From NCBI RefSeq assembly GCF_020166495.1, contig NZ_JAINZS010000001.1, forward strand, positions 372,001 through 436,000: a DNA stretch of 64,000 nucleotides, in the 5' to 3' direction. This document shows, in pieces, positions 1-9,513 of this stretch; the first letter of the stretch is position 1, and the number at the start of each line of letters is the position of its first letter. The translations under genes were made by a program, and so were the position numbers. A model generated the notes under the pieces. It was not told where the DNA came from. It did not search any database and was given only the letters and a program-made list of their open reading frames with translations. Source of the stretch: Robertkochia aurantiaca (GTDB lineage Bacteria; Bacteroidota; Bacteroidia; Flavobacteriales; Flavobacteriaceae).

Positions 1-19
1 TTTTGGAAAAATTTACTGC

Positions 20-1123
20 ATGATTACCACAGACCAGGTGAAAGATCTGAAAGAGCGAGTTGAGCTTCTTAAAAAATATCTCAATATCGAAGCCAAAAAG
101 ATCGAGATACAAAATGAAGAAGAGAAAACCTATGCTCCTGACTTCTGGGATAATCCCAGAGAGGCAGAAGCTATCATGCGCTCTTTGAGAACGGAGAAAA
201 AATGGGTGGAAGATTACCGTAAAGCCAAAACGCTAACCGGTGACCTGGAAGTGCTTCTGGAGTTCTACAAAGAAGGGGAAGCCGAAGAAGAAGAGGTGAT
301 TTCTCAATACTCAACCGCTAAAGAGCAGATAGAAGCTCTGGAGTTCAGAAACATGCTTTCTGAAGAAGGTGACTCTATGAGTGCCGTACTACAGATCACT
401 GCGGGTGCAGGTGGTACCGAAAGTTGTGACTGGGCATCAATGCTTATGAGAATGTACCTCATGTGGGGAGAAAGAAACGGGTACAAAATAAAGGAACTCA
501 ACTTACAGGAAGGTGATGTGGCAGGTATCAAGACGGTGACCCTTGAGTTCGAGGGTGATTATGCTTTCGGTTGGCTGAAGGGTGAAAACGGCGTACATCG
601 TTTGGTACGTATTTCGCCGTTTGACAGTAACGCCAAAAGACATACTTCCTTCGCTTCGGTATATGTCTACCCCCTTGCAGATGACAGCATAGAGATCGAA
701 ATAAACCCGGCCGATATTTCATGGGATTTCGCCCGTTCAAGCGGTGCAGGAGGACAAAACGTCAACAAGGTCGAAACCAAAGCTATTCTGACCCACCACC
801 CTACCGGAATTATTATTCACAATTCAGAAACCCGATCGCAACTTGAAAATCGTGAAAAAGCCATGCAAATGCTTAAATCACAATTGTATGAGATCGAACT
901 CAAGAAAAGGCAGGCTGCCAAAGATGAGATAGAAGCTGGTAAAATGAAAATCGAATGGGGATCACAGATAAGGAATTACGTCATGCACCCCTACAAGTTA
1001 GTCAAAGATGTTCGAACCGGTTATGAAACCGGAAATGTTGACGATGTGATGAATGGCGGTATTCAGGAGTTCCTCAAAGCCTACCTGATGATGATGGGTC
1101 AGCAGGAAGAAAGTGAACTTTAA
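20..1123 (+). CDS. prfB: Peptide chain release factor 2 (RF2)
   Basis: Terminates translation at UGA and UAA codons in the cytoplasm. The 367-residue product has the usual RF2 length and order: N-terminal helical domain (about 1-110), codon-recognition domain with the SPF motif at residues 199-201 (diagnostic for RF2, where RF1 has PxT), and the peptidyl-tRNA hydrolysis domain with GGQ at residues 244-246. In many bacteria the gene is split after about 25 codons by an in-frame TGA that is bypassed by +1 frameshifting. Here the reading frame is continuous: the codons after Lys-Lys-Tyr-Leu are AAT ATC, with no CTT TGA C and no AGGGGG stimulator. The ATG lies 20 bases from the window edge, so its promoter is outside. 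Identification is secure. Confidence 0.97.
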   Translation: MITTDQVKDLKERVELLKKYLNIEAKKIEIQNEEEKTYAPDFWDNPREAEAIMRSLRTEKKWVEDYRKAKTLTGDLEVLLEFYKEGEAEEEEVISQYSTAKEQIEALEFRNMLSEEGDSMSAVLQITAGAGGTESCDWASMLMRMYLMWGERNGYKIKELNLQEGDVAGIKTVTLEFEGDYAFGWLKGENGVHRLVRISPFDSNAKRHTSFASVYVYPLADDSIEIEINPADISWDFARSSGAGGQNVNKVETKAILTHHPTGIIIHNSETRSQLENREKAMQMLKSQLYEIELKKRQAAKDEIEAGKMKIEWGSQIRNYVMHPYKLVKDVRTGYETGNVDDVMNGGIQEFLKAYLMMMGQQEESEL

Positions 1124-1149
1124 CATTCATTAACCAAAAAAATTTAACA

Positions 1150-1491
1150 ATGATCAGAATCTATCACAACCCCCGTTGCAGAAAGTCAAGGGAAGGCCTT
1201 AACCTGGTTGAAGAATCAGGTCAGAAATACCAGGTGATCAAGTATCTGGAAGAGGTGCCTGATGAGGCCGAAATCAGGGAGCTCCTCGAGTGTCTTGAAC
1301 TGAAGCCTATACAGCTGATACGCAAGAATGAAGCCGTCTGGAAAGAAAAATTCAAAGGCAAAGATCTTACCGATGAAGAGATCATCAAAGCCATGGTCGA
1401 TCACCCAAAACTGATCGAAAGACCCATCGTTGTAAAAAACAAAAAAGCGGTGCTCGGAAGACCTCCTGAAAACATAAAAGAATTGCTGTAA
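1150..1491 (+). CDS. ArsC/Spx-family thioredoxin-fold protein (arsenate reductase-like)
   Basis: Small cytoplasmic protein of the ArsC/YffB/Spx family, 113 residues, the usual length. It starts with the family pattern YHNPRCRKS, placing the redox/catalytic cysteine at residue 10 at the start of a thioredoxin-like fold. A conserved ERPIVV segment and a GRPPE segment near the C-terminus correspond to the arginine-bearing stretches that bind oxyanion in glutaredoxin-dependent ArsC enzymes. There is no CxxC redox pair as in Spx. It begins 26 bases after prfB and is followed by a strong terminator, so it may be co-transcribed with prfB. No arsR, arsB or acr3 gene is nearby, so true arsenate reduction is unproven; many such proteins in Bacteroidota are only annotated by family. 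Confidence 0.85.
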   Translation: MIRIYHNPRCRKSREGLNLVEESGQKYQVIKYLEEVPDEAEIRELLECLELKPIQLIRKNEAVWKEKFKGKDLTDEEIIKAMVDHPKLIERPIVVKNKKAVLGRPPENIKELL

Positions 1492-1500
1492 ACAGTATTC

Positions 1501-1528
1501 AAAACCGGTCTGAGACCGGTTTTTTTTT
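1501..1528 (+). terminator. Rho-independent terminator after the ArsC-like gene
   Basis: A perfect 10-base stem (AAAACCGGTC paired with GACCGGTTTT) with a TGA loop is followed by a run of T. It sits ten bases after the stop codon of the ArsC-like gene. Confidence 0.9.
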
Positions 1529-1564
1529 AACTTCTCCTTAACCCCGCGGAATATGCTAGCCGGT

Positions 1565-1572
1565 TACTTTTG
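1565..1572 (+). promoter_or_regulatory. Candidate -7 element for the outer-membrane receptor gene
   Basis: TACTTTTG matches the Bacteroidota -7 consensus TAnnTTTG, 46 bases before the receptor ATG. No convincing TTG/TTTG element is seen about 20 bases upstream, so this is a half match. Confidence 0.35.
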
Positions 1573-1617
1573 GTGGCGAGAAAAGTACAATAGAAATAGC
1601 CATCAACTGACAACTAA

Positions 1618-4113
1618 ATGAAGTTAAATCTCTACCCAGTATTATTATTAATTCTATTCATCTTTACATTTCCTGATTTTTCTATTGCGCAAAGTGCACC
1701 CGGTGAGGTGCAACGTCAGGCAACGATCACGGGAACCATAGTCGATAAGGACAACCGTGCACCGCTTGAATATGCGACCGTGGTCTTAACCAATACGGAA
1801 ACACAGGATGTTACGGGGGGCGTTACAGGTCCCGAGGGTACTTTCGAAATCGAAGCCCCCGCCGGAACCTATAATGTCAGGTTCGAATATATCTCCTATA
1901 AGCCCGTCGTCATGGAGAATCAGCAACTGAAGGGAAAAAGGGACTTCGGAATAATCTCTTTAGCCCTTGATGTCGCGCAGCTTGAAGCGGTTGAAGTAAC
2001 CGGGGAACGAACTACGGTAGAAGTCAGACTGGATAAAAAAATATACAATGTTGGGAAAGACCTGACCACCAGTGGCGCTGTGATCACCGATGCACTTCAG
2101 AACATTCCTTCTGTAGCAGTTGATGTAGAGGGAAATATCAGTCTGCGCGGTAATGAAAACGTTCGAATACTGATCAATGGCCGCCCTTCTGCACTTGCCG
2201 GTTTTGGTTCAACTGAAGCCTTGCGTCAATTACCTGCTGATGCCATTGAGCGGGTGGAGGTTATTACAAGTCCTTCAGCTCGTTATGATGCGGAAGGTAC
2301 TGCAGGTATCTTAAACATTATTTTGAAGAGAGAAAAGACCCTTGGGGTGAATGGAACCGTAAACATGAATATCGGTTATCCTGCCTCCGGTCAGGTTACT
2401 TCTAACTTTAATTTCAGAACCGATAAGTTCAATATATTCAATACCCTCGGTTATTCCTACAGAGAACCGCCAGGAAACGGATTCTTCGACAACCAGTACT
2501 TTCAGGGTTTATACAGTAGAATTATCGAAGATCGTGCTATCAACCGGCGTGATAAAGGTTTTAATATCAACCTGGGAGCTGAGTACTTCATTACAGAAAA
2601 ACAATCGGTAACGGCCAGCTTCTTCACCAGGCTGTCTGACGAACAAGACAATACCACCAACGATACGCAGCGATTCATCGATGGTGACCTGGCTACCAGT
2701 ACCCTAAGAAGCGAAACCGAGAACGAGGATGACAAAAGCTGGCAGGTTTCCCTGAATTACAGAAACCGATTCAATGATGACGGACATCAACTTACAGCAG
2801 ACCTGCAATATTCTTATGATGACGAAGATGTAAATACCGACATATTCGAAAACAATACTTTCCCAAATGACCTGTTGGTAGCCCAGGAAAGAGTTTTTGA
2901 AACTGAAAAACAGGATGACTGGCTTATTCAAGCTGATTATGTTCTTCCAATGGGTGATCGACAATTTGAGGCGGGTTACCGGGGTACCTTTGAGACCGAA
3001 GTGAATGACTATCAGCTCGATTCGCTTGACCGTGCATCGGGGGAATTCGTCACGAATCTTAATCTTACCAATGTATTTACATATACAGAAAATGTGAATG
3101 CTTTTTACACCCAGTATGGAGACAAATTTGGCAAGTTTCAGGTACTTCTGGGGTTAAGACTGGAAAACACCCAACTGAAAGGAAAAGTCGAATCTGATAT
3201 TCCTGATGCCAATCTCGAAGAAGAACTGGGATTTGATTTTGACACAGATTTCGACAGAAATTATTTGGGTCTGTTCCCAACAGTGAATCTGGTATATGAG
3301 TTCAATGAAAGAGAAAATATCAGTTTAGGATATAACCGGAGGATTAACAGGCCCAGAGGATGGTTCATCAACCCCTTCCCTTCACGATCGAGCCGTACCA
3401 ATATCTTTCAAGGTAATCCTGATCTCGATCCGGCATTTGCCAATGCCTTTGATTTAGGCTATCTAAGAAGATGGGAAAGTATAACACTTACCGGTTCCGT
3501 TTATTATCAGCGAGAAACGAATTCCTTCGAGAGGATTCAGGAAGATACCGGGGTGACGACTCCTGACGGAATCAATATTATCAGGACCATCCCGATAAAC
3601 TTATCAACTAATCAGCGATATGGGGGTGAAACGGGAGTGTTGTGGAATCCTTCAAAAAAGCTTCGATTTAATGGTAGTTTCAACATTTTTAAATTCATTA
3701 CCGATGGTTTCTACAACGGTACTGATTTCGGTGCTGAAAACCTGAGTTACTTTGCTCGGTTCAGCTCAAAGGTTACTCTGCCCGCTAAAATTGAATGGCA
3801 AACCAATATGTTTTATCGCGGACCGAGCCAGAATGCTCAAACAGAAACGGAAGGAATATTTTCATTGAACCTTGCTTTGAGCAAAGATGTACTGAACGAC
3901 AATGGCACCCTTACTTTCAATGTAAGTGACCTGTTCAATTCCAGAAAGAGACGTTCTTTCACCGTTACAGATCAGTTTATTTCCGACAGCGAATTTCAGT
4001 GGAGAGAACGACAGTTTACGCTTTCATTTATATATCGGTTTAATCGTTCTAAAAGAGACGATGGTCGCGGTCGCCGAGGAGAAGATTACGATGATGATGG
4101 TGGCGAGTTCTGA
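1618..4113 (+). CDS. TonB-dependent receptor-like outer-membrane beta-barrel protein
   Basis: Predicted outer-membrane protein of 831 residues. A signal peptide (about 1-24, hydrophobic core ending in SIAQ) is followed by a carboxypeptidase-regulatory-like beta-sandwich (about 33-115, starting ATITGTIVDKDNRAPLEYA), a plug domain (about 130-230, with an NIPSVAVDVEGNISLRGNENV-type segment and RVEVITSPSARYD), and a long barrel with many aromatic-rich strands ending in TLSFIYRFNR. This is the OMP_b-brl_3 type found in flavobacteria, where it typically mediates uptake or surface functions; the substrate is unknown. An acidic tail (DYDDDGGEF) follows the last strand, unlike receptors that end in an aromatic residue of the last strand. 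No SusD homologue, anti-sigma factor or TonB gene adjoins it. It stands alone between two terminators. Confidence 0.85.
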   Translation: MKLNLYPVLLLILFIFTFPDFSIAQSAPGEVQRQATITGTIVDKDNRAPLEYATVVLTNTETQDVTGGVTGPEGTFEIEAPAGTYNVRFEYISYKPVVMENQQLKGKRDFGIISLALDVAQLEAVEVTGERTTVEVRLDKKIYNVGKDLTTSGAVITDALQNIPSVAVDVEGNISLRGNENVRILINGRPSALAGFGSTEALRQLPADAIERVEVITSPSARYDAEGTAGILNIILKREKTLGVNGTVNMNIGYPASGQVTSNFNFRTDKFNIFNTLGYSYREPPGNGFFDNQYFQGLYSRIIEDRAINRRDKGFNINLGAEYFITEKQSVTASFFTRLSDEQDNTTNDTQRFIDGDLATSTLRSETENEDDKSWQVSLNYRNRFNDDGHQLTADLQYSYDDEDVNTDIFENNTFPNDLLVAQERVFETEKQDDWLIQADYVLPMGDRQFEAGYRGTFETEVNDYQLDSLDRASGEFVTNLNLTNVFTYTENVNAFYTQYGDKFGKFQVLLGLRLENTQLKGKVESDIPDANLEEELGFDFDTDFDRNYLGLFPTVNLVYEFNERENISLGYNRRINRPRGWFINPFPSRSSRTNIFQGNPDLDPAFANAFDLGYLRRWESITLTGSVYYQRETNSFERIQEDTGVTTPDGINIIRTIPINLSTNQRYGGETGVLWNPSKKLRFNGSFNIFKFITDGFYNGTDFGAENLSYFARFSSKVTLPAKIEWQTNMFYRGPSQNAQTETEGIFSLNLALSKDVLNDNGTLTFNVSDLFNSRKRRSFTVTDQFISDSEFQWRERQFTLSFIYRFNRSKRDDGRGRRGEDYDDDGGEF

Positions 4114-4143
4114 TTACTGGGCTTACTCCCGAAGATAAGACAC

Positions 4144-4173
4144 AAAAAAAGGAAGCAAATGCTTCCTTTTTTT
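4144..4173. terminator. Bidirectional terminator between convergent genes
   Basis: GGAAGC and GCTTCC form a stem flanked by a run of A on the left and of T on the right, so it can end transcription of both the receptor gene (plus strand) and the small membrane protein (minus strand). Confidence 0.85.
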
Positions 4174-4345
4174 ATTCTTCTTGTTTTGCCTTTCGGGCTT
4201 CTCTTTTCTCCTTGATCATTTCCATGATCGAACCTCCTACCCAGTAAGGAATAACGAAGATTAACAGGAAAATCATCAGCCAGAAGCCGATGGTAAGGAT
4301 GGTTAAGAAGGCTAAAAAGCCAAGATACTGATCAAATTCAAACAT
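4172..4345 (-). CDS. Small two-helix membrane protein, function unknown
   Basis: A 57-residue protein starting MFEFDQYLGFLAFLT. It has one or two hydrophobic helices (about residues 7-37), then a short charged C-terminus rich in Lys, Arg and Glu (EMIKEKREARKAKQEE), so the tail probably faces the cytoplasm. A longer reading frame begins at a TTG at 4375, but that codon lies inside the candidate promoter element CAAAGATA (4373-4380, minus-strand TATCTTTG), so I prefer the ATG at 4345. The gene is divergent from fumC and convergent with the receptor gene. I do not recognise a family; small proteins like this are common in flavobacterial genomes. Confidence 0.6.
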   Translation of the reverse strand: MFEFDQYLGFLAFLTILTIGFWLMIFLLIFVIPYWVGGSIMEMIKEKREARKAKQEE

Positions 4346-4372
4346 GATTTCCGGAAATTTCTGAATTCGGCT

Positions 4373-4380
4373 CAAAGATA
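4373..4380 (-). promoter_or_regulatory. Candidate -7 element for the small membrane protein
   Basis: The minus strand reads TATCTTTG, a full match to TAnnTTTG, 28 bases before the chosen ATG. A TTCG lies about 20 bases further upstream where TTTG would be expected. Confidence 0.5.
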
Positions 4381-4521
4381 GTCACATTTTTAGAACTATT
4401 CGAAGCGCAACCAAATAAATTTGAATGACCAATCTGGAGATTTACAGATATTCTGTGTTAAGTTGCTGTGACCATACCCTGTAATCAGATAATACGGGGC
4501 TACAAACCCTCGAAATATTCA

Positions 4522-4550
4522 TTGGAAATGCTGTTAAAAATGTAAATTTG
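4522..4550 (+). promoter_or_regulatory. Bacteroidota-type promoter of fumC
   Basis: TTG at 4522-4524, an 18-base spacer and TAAATTTG at 4543-4550 match the -33/-7 pattern of Bacteroidota housekeeping promoters. The fumC ATG is 26 bases downstream. Confidence 0.75.
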
Positions 4551-4575
4551 CCATACAAAAATCAATTGTACACCA

Positions 4576-5973
4576 ATGGAATTCAGAATCGAGAAAGATA
4601 CGATGGGGGAAGTGGAAGTTCCCGCCGATAAGTTATGGGGTGCTCAAACCGAACGCTCAAGGAATAATTTTAAGATCGGCCAACCGGCTTCTATGCCCAT
4701 GGAGATCATTTACGGTTTTGCCTACCTGAAAAAGGCAGCCGCTTTTACCAATTGCGAACTCGGGGTGCTACCCGTTGAGAAAAGAGACCTCATCGCAGCT
4801 GTGTGTGATGAAATCCTTGAAGGGAAACACGATGAACAATTCCCACTGGTGATCTGGCAAACAGGATCAGGTACCCAGAGTAACATGAACGTGAATGAGG
4901 TGATCGCCAACAGGGCTCATCAGCTGGCCGGTAAAAAGATCGGAGAAGGCGATAAGACCCTGCAGCCTAATGATGATGTGAATAAATCACAGTCATCGAA
5001 CGATACCTTCCCTACCGGAATGCATATCGCTGCCTATAAAATGATCGTTGAAGATACCATACCCGGCATCACCCAGCTGCGAAATACCCTTAAAAAGAAA
5101 TCAGAAGAGTTCAGAGATGTCGTAAAGATCGGACGAACCCACCTGATGGACGCCACCCCTCTAACCCTCGGCCAGGAATTCTCTGGTTACGTTTCCCAGC
5201 TTGATCATGGATTAAAAGCGCTGAACAATACCCTTGACCACCTTTCAGAGCTGGCCCTCGGCGGTACTGCCGTAGGAACCGGTATCAATACGCCGAAGGG
5301 ATATGCCAAGAGAGTGGCTGAATTTATTGCGAAGTTCACCGGCCTGCCTTTCAGAACTGCTGAAAATAAATTCGAGGCTCTTGCCGCCCACGATGCCATC
5401 GTTGAAACACATGGTGCCCTTAAGCAGATCGCGGTTTCTTTGAACAAGATCGCCAATGATATCAGAATGATGGCTTCAGGCCCCCGAAGCGGGATCGGAG
5501 AACTTATCATTCCTGCCAATGAACCGGGAAGCTCTATCATGCCCGGAAAGGTGAACCCTACACAATGCGAAGCCCTGACCATGGTATGTGCTCAGGTAAT
5601 GGGCAATGACGTAGCCATTACCGTAGGAGGTACGCAAGGTCATTACGAGCTCAATGTATTCAAACCTGTCATGGCAGCCAATCTGCTGGAATCTGCGAGA
5701 CTTATAGGTGATGCCTGTGTTAGTTTTGACGAACATTGTGCCCAGGGAATCAAACCCAATAAAGAAAGAATAAACGAGCTGGTACGAAATTCACTGATGC
5801 TGGTGACCGCACTAAATACCAAAATAGGTTACTATAAAGCCGCAGAGATCGCTAACAAAGCTCACGAAGAAGGCACCACGCTGAAAGAGGCGGCTTTGGC
5901 ATTAGGCCATCTTACAGAAGAAGAATTTGAAGAATGGGTAAAACCTGAAGATATGGTTGGTTCCAACAAATAA
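4576..5973 (+). CDS. fumC: Class II fumarate hydratase
   Basis: Converts fumarate and water to L-malate in the tricarboxylic acid cycle; iron-independent class II enzyme, a homotetramer in known members. The 465 residues match the usual length (467 in E. coli). The superfamily signature [11 protein letters not shown] lies at residues 318-328, with the catalytic serine at 319, and [10 protein letters not shown] carries the active-site histidine near residue 190. The N-terminus ([15 protein letters not shown]) and the [11 protein letters not shown] segment are also typical of FumC rather than aspartase or argininosuccinate lyase. It has its own promoter and is followed by a strong terminator, so it is probably monocistronic. 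Confidence 0.97.
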   Translation: MEFRIEKDTMGEVEVPADKLWGAQTERSRNNFKIGQPASMPMEIIYGFAYLKKAAAFTNCELGVLPVEKRDLIAAVCDEILEGKHDEQFPLVIWQTGSGTQSNMNVNEVIANRAHQLAGKKIGEGDKTLQPNDDVNKSQSSNDTFPTGMHIAAYKMIVEDTIPGITQLRNTLKKKSEEFRDVVKIGRTHLMDATPLTLGQEFSGYVSQLDHGLKALNNTLDHLSELALGGTAVGTGINTPKGYAKRVAEFIAKFTGLPFRTAENKFEALAAHDAIVETHGALKQIAVSLNKIANDIRMMASGPRSGIGELIIPANEPGSSIMPGKVNPTQCEALTMVCAQVMGNDVAITVGGTQGHYELNVFKPVMAANLLESARLIGDACVSFDEHCAQGIKPNKERINELVRNSLMLVTALNTKIGYYKAAEIANKAHEEGTTLKEAALALGHLTEEEFEEWVKPEDMVGSNK

Positions 5974-6026
5974 TCTGCCGGGGGCTTAGCTGTAGAAACA
6001 AACCTGACCCCTTCGCTGAAAATCAG

Positions 6027-6058
6027 AAAAGCACCGTGAACTAACGGTGCTTTTTTTT
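6027..6058. terminator. Bidirectional terminator between fumC and ackA
   Basis: AAAAGCACCGT and ACGGTGCTTTT form an 11-base stem with a six-base loop, flanked by A and T runs. It serves fumC on the plus strand and ackA on the minus strand. Confidence 0.9.
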
Positions 6059-6110
6059 ATTCATTGTTTGGCGCATGATTCCGCTGTAGGATACTGACAG
6101 ATTCTGTTGA

Positions 6111-7304
6111 TCAGTCTCTCGCCATAATATAGGTCTGTTTGGCTATTTCAAGCTCCTCATTGGTGGGTACTACCAGTACGGCCACTTTAGAGTGCTCTTT
6201 GCTGATCACCCGCACCTCTTTTGAACGAATTTCATTCTTGTAGTCTTCCAGCTCTATCCCCAGGTAGTCCATTTTACGACAAACCAGTTCCCGAAGGATA
6301 TCGCTGTTCTCCCCTATCCCTGCTGTAAAGACAATGGCATCTACCCCATTCATGGCTGCCGCATAGGCACCGATATACTTCTTGATCCGGTAAGCATTCA
6401 TTTCTAAGGCCAGCTGACAGGCTTCATTCCCTTTCTGAGCTTCCTCCTCTATATCACGAAGATCACTAAAGCCGGTTAATCCCAGCATTCCGCTTTCCTT
6501 GTGCAGGATCTCGCTCACCTGCTCTGACGTATATCCGAGGTTTTCTACCAGGTAAAAAATAACAGACTGATCGATATCACCGCTGCGCGTTCCCATGATC
6601 AAGCCATTGACGGGTCCGAATCCCAAAGAATGATCGATGCTTTTTCCGTCTTTAACCGCCGTCATACTGCAACCATTTCCCAGGTGAATGCTTATGATCT
6701 TAAGTTTGTCTCTTTTCAGATACTCCGTAGCTTTCGTTGTAACATATTTATGACTGATCCCGTGAAAACCGAACACCCTGATGTGATGATCGGAATAGAA
6801 TTTTTCAGGAATAGCATATTTATGTGCCCGTTCAGGAATACTCTGGTGAAAAGCCGTATCAAAAACAGCTACCTGTACCGCATGCGGGAAAATGGCCTGT
6901 GAGACTTCGATTCCTTTATAATTGGGTGGGTTATGCAAAGGCGCCAGTGAAAAAAGATCTTTGATCGCCTGTTTCACCTCATCGTTGATTACGATGGTAT
7001 CAGAAAACAGGTTACCACCATGCACCACCCTGTGCCCGACTGCATCGATCTCGGCTATGGAACCGATTACCCCGTTATCTTTATCCATCAGCATGCCGGC
7101 AACCAGTTTCAGGCCGGTTTCATGATCGGGAATATCGTGCTGAAGACTGATCTTTTCTGCATTACCCGGTGTGAAATGTACGGCAGCCCCTTCAAGACCT
7201 ATTCTCTCTACAAGGGCGCTGGCAAGCACCTTCTCTGCCGGCATTTTTATGAGTTGAACTTTTATGGAAGAGCTTCCCGAATTAATTACTAAGATCGTCT
7301 TCAT
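6111..7304 (-). CDS. ackA: Acetate kinase
   Basis: Interconverts acetyl phosphate plus ADP and acetate plus ATP. The 397-residue protein begins MKTILVINSGSSSIKVQL, the conserved phosphate-binding start of the family. The signature GTRSGDIDQS (near residue 240) and the nucleotide-binding FTAGIGENS (near residue 320) are present. A longer frame to 7328 exists, but the conserved family start is the ATG at 7304, and this leaves a 30-base gap after pta, consistent with a pta-ackA operon. With Pta it forms the acetyl-CoA to acetate overflow route and sets the acetyl phosphate pool. Confidence 0.97.
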   Translation of the reverse strand: MKTILVINSGSSSIKVQLIKMPAEKVLASALVERIGLEGAAVHFTPGNAEKISLQHDIPDHETGLKLVAGMLMDKDNGVIGSIAEIDAVGHRVVHGGNLFSDTIVINDEVKQAIKDLFSLAPLHNPPNYKGIEVSQAIFPHAVQVAVFDTAFHQSIPERAHKYAIPEKFYSDHHIRVFGFHGISHKYVTTKATEYLKRDKLKIISIHLGNGCSMTAVKDGKSIDHSLGFGPVNGLIMGTRSGDIDQSVIFYLVENLGYTSEQVSEILHKESGMLGLTGFSDLRDIEEEAQKGNEACQLALEMNAYRIKKYIGAYAAAMNGVDAIVFTAGIGENSDILRELVCRKMDYLGIELEDYKNEIRSKEVRVISKEHSKVAVLVVPTNEELEIAKQTYIMARD

Positions 7305-7334
7305 ATTGGTATGATTAGCGTATTTCAAAAATGT

Positions 7335-9425
7335 TTAAAGCCCCTGAGCCTGTATGGCAGTTATAATCACCGTATTAAAGATGTCATCAGTTGTACAGCC
7401 GCGACTCAGATCATTAACAGGTTTGTTGAGTCCCTGCAGCATCGGCCCTATAGCCAGGGCTCCCGTTTCTCTCTGAACGGCCTTATAGGTATTGTTCCCG
7501 GTATTCAGGTCAGGAAAGATCAGCACGTTTGCCTGTCCTGCAACCTCAGACTCCGGAAGTTTTTTCAAGCCCACAGTGATATCTACAGCGGCATCATACT
7601 GTATAGGGCCTTCCACCTTCAGATCAGGTCGTTTTTCCTTCACGATCTCAGTAGCCCTTCGCACTCGGTCAACATCTTCTCCTTTCCCTGAGGTTCCTGA
7701 GGAATAGGAAAGCATGGCTATCTTCGGTTCTATTCCGAAGGCCTTGCTGCTTTCAGCAGATGAGATGGCTATCTCTGCCAGCTGTTCTGCGGAAGGATTG
7801 GGGTTGATGGCACAATCTCCAAAAATTGCCACCCTGTCTTCCAGACACATAAAGAAGACCGACGAGACCACAGATACCCCGGGTTTGGTTTTTATAAATT
7901 GTAAGGCCGGTCTGATAGTATGTTGGGTGGTATGTACCGCTCCCGACACCATTCCGTCTGCATGGCCCTTATAGATCATCATAGTACCGAAATATGACAC
8001 ATCGGTCATCCAGTCCCTGGCAATATCCATATTCATATTCTTGTGCTTCCGAAGCTCATAAAAGGTCTCCACATAATCTTCGAAACGCTCAGAAGCCACC
8101 GGATTCACGATATTCACCTTATTGATATCAAGTGAAAGTGCGAGCTTTTTGATCTTGGCGATCACCTTCTCAGGTTCTCCCAGCAGAGTAATGTCAACGA
8201 TATCTATAGCTTTGAGACGGGCAGTGGCTTTTAATACTCTTTCATCTTCACCTTCAGGCAGAACGATGTGCATCTTCCTTTTCTGAGCTCTTTTGATCAG
8301 TCCGTACTGGAACATTCGCGGTGTGATACCACGGGGTTTGAAGTTTATAAGCCGTTCAGCCACCACATCTATGGAAACATATTTCTCAAAGGTATCGATA
8401 GAGGTTTCGATCTTTTGAATACTGTCTGCATAAATATTCGACTTGATATTTCCGATCTTATTGGTCACATTGAAGGTGCCTTCATTAACAGATACGATAG
8501 GCACGACCTGGGTCAATCCTTCAATAAGCCTGATAATGGTAGGTTCAGGTATTAGTCCGCCGGTAAGTATGATCCCGGCGATCTTCGGATAATTCAGGGA
8601 AATATTGGCCTGTAGGGCTCCCAGTATCAGATCGGCCCTGTCTCCGGGTGTAATCACCAGGCTGTTATCTTTAAGATGAGTGAGGTAGTTTCTGAGTTGC
8701 ATGGCCCCTACCCCGAAATGACTCACCTGGTTCCCGAGAAACGATTCCCCGAACAAAACCTTTCCCTCCAGGGTATCAACGATCTCTTTCATAGTGGGAT
8801 CAGCCAGACTTTTGATCATAGGAATAGCGTAAGCCTCAACGTCTTCAGGCAGAAACTCGTTCATCCCCTCAACCGCGATCTCCAGGTTCTTTTTCTCGAT
8901 CTTATTGGCTATCAGTGCCATTACCTGAACATCTTTCCCGGTAAAGGTCTGATATGCCAGTTCCATACTGCCCATCAGCTCTTCCTTCGTCTTGTCTACA
9001 CCGCTGGCAACGATAATAGTCGGAAGTGCCAGGTTTTTGGCGATCAGAACATTGACGTCGAATTCAAACACGCTTCCTTCTCCGGAGAAATCTGACCCCT
9101 CAACAAGTACAATATCAAAGCTTTCTTCCAGTTGTTTATACTTTTCGATGATCGTATCGATGATCTCACCCGATTCACCTTTGTTCCTTTTCTGTATCAC
9201 CTCGCTGCGGGTGAAGGCATAGGCCTGGTGCAAAGGGATATCCAGCTTAAAATAAGAAAGTACGGTTTCCAAATGATTATCGTGATCACCGCGATGTCTT
9301 TCAACTATAGGTCTGAAGTACCCTACCTTGGTGGTTTTACCCAAAAGAGCTCTCATCAGCCCCAGGGTGATCAATGATTTTCCGCTGTCAGATTCTAATG
9401 TTGCAATGTAAATTCCCTTGTTCAT
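7335..9425 (-). CDS. pta: Phosphate acetyltransferase, long three-domain form
   Basis: Transfers acetyl between coenzyme A and phosphate, making acetyl phosphate for AckA. The 696 residues show the long form: an N-terminal P-loop domain similar to dethiobiotin synthetase (about 1-215, starting MNKGIYIATLESDSGKSL), a central DRTGG domain (about 220-330), and the catalytic PTA_PTB domain (about 365-690, with LPEGEDERVLKA, SSVFFMCLEDRVAIFGDCA and SYSSGTSGKGEDVDRV). Short forms have only the last domain. It lies immediately upstream of ackA in the same direction and diverges from hutI across an 88-base gap. Confidence 0.97.
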   Translation of the reverse strand: MNKGIYIATLESDSGKSLITLGLMRALLGKTTKVGYFRPIVERHRGDHDNHLETVLSYFKLDIPLHQAYAFTRSEVIQKRNKGESGEIIDTIIEKYKQLEESFDIVLVEGSDFSGEGSVFEFDVNVLIAKNLALPTIIVASGVDKTKEELMGSMELAYQTFTGKDVQVMALIANKIEKKNLEIAVEGMNEFLPEDVEAYAIPMIKSLADPTMKEIVDTLEGKVLFGESFLGNQVSHFGVGAMQLRNYLTHLKDNSLVITPGDRADLILGALQANISLNYPKIAGIILTGGLIPEPTIIRLIEGLTQVVPIVSVNEGTFNVTNKIGNIKSNIYADSIQKIETSIDTFEKYVSIDVVAERLINFKPRGITPRMFQYGLIKRAQKRKMHIVLPEGEDERVLKATARLKAIDIVDITLLGEPEKVIAKIKKLALSLDINKVNIVNPVASERFEDYVETFYELRKHKNMNMDIARDWMTDVSYFGTMMIYKGHADGMVSGAVHTTQHTIRPALQFIKTKPGVSVVSSVFFMCLEDRVAIFGDCAINPNPSAEQLAEIAISSAESSKAFGIEPKIAMLSYSSGTSGKGEDVDRVRRATEIVKEKRPDLKVEGPIQYDAAVDITVGLKKLPESEVAGQANVLIFPDLNTGNNTYKAVQRETGALAIGPMLQGLNKPVNDLSRGCTTDDIFNTVIITAIQAQGL

Positions 9426-9446
9426 AATACCCGTTTAGTGCCTATT

Positions 9447-9454
9447 CAAAAATA
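9447..9454 (-). promoter_or_regulatory. Candidate -7 element for pta-ackA
   Basis: The minus strand reads TATTTTTG (TAnnTTTG), 21 bases before the pta ATG. The -33 element is not clear. Confidence 0.4.
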
Positions 9455-9513
9455 CTTTATCTGAAGAAGCTTTCCTAAAATGTTTAATACCTTTACAGTA
9501 TAATAAAACAGTT

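Noticed and set aside
1150-1491. Arsenic resistance operon
   Set aside because: Only an ArsC-like protein is present; no arsR, arsB, acr3 or arsM lies nearby, so an arsenic-resistance role is not claimed.
7311-9377. Plus-strand frames of 80-139 codons opposite pta
   Set aside because: They are complements of the conserved pta coding sequence and lack starts, promoters and domains of their own.
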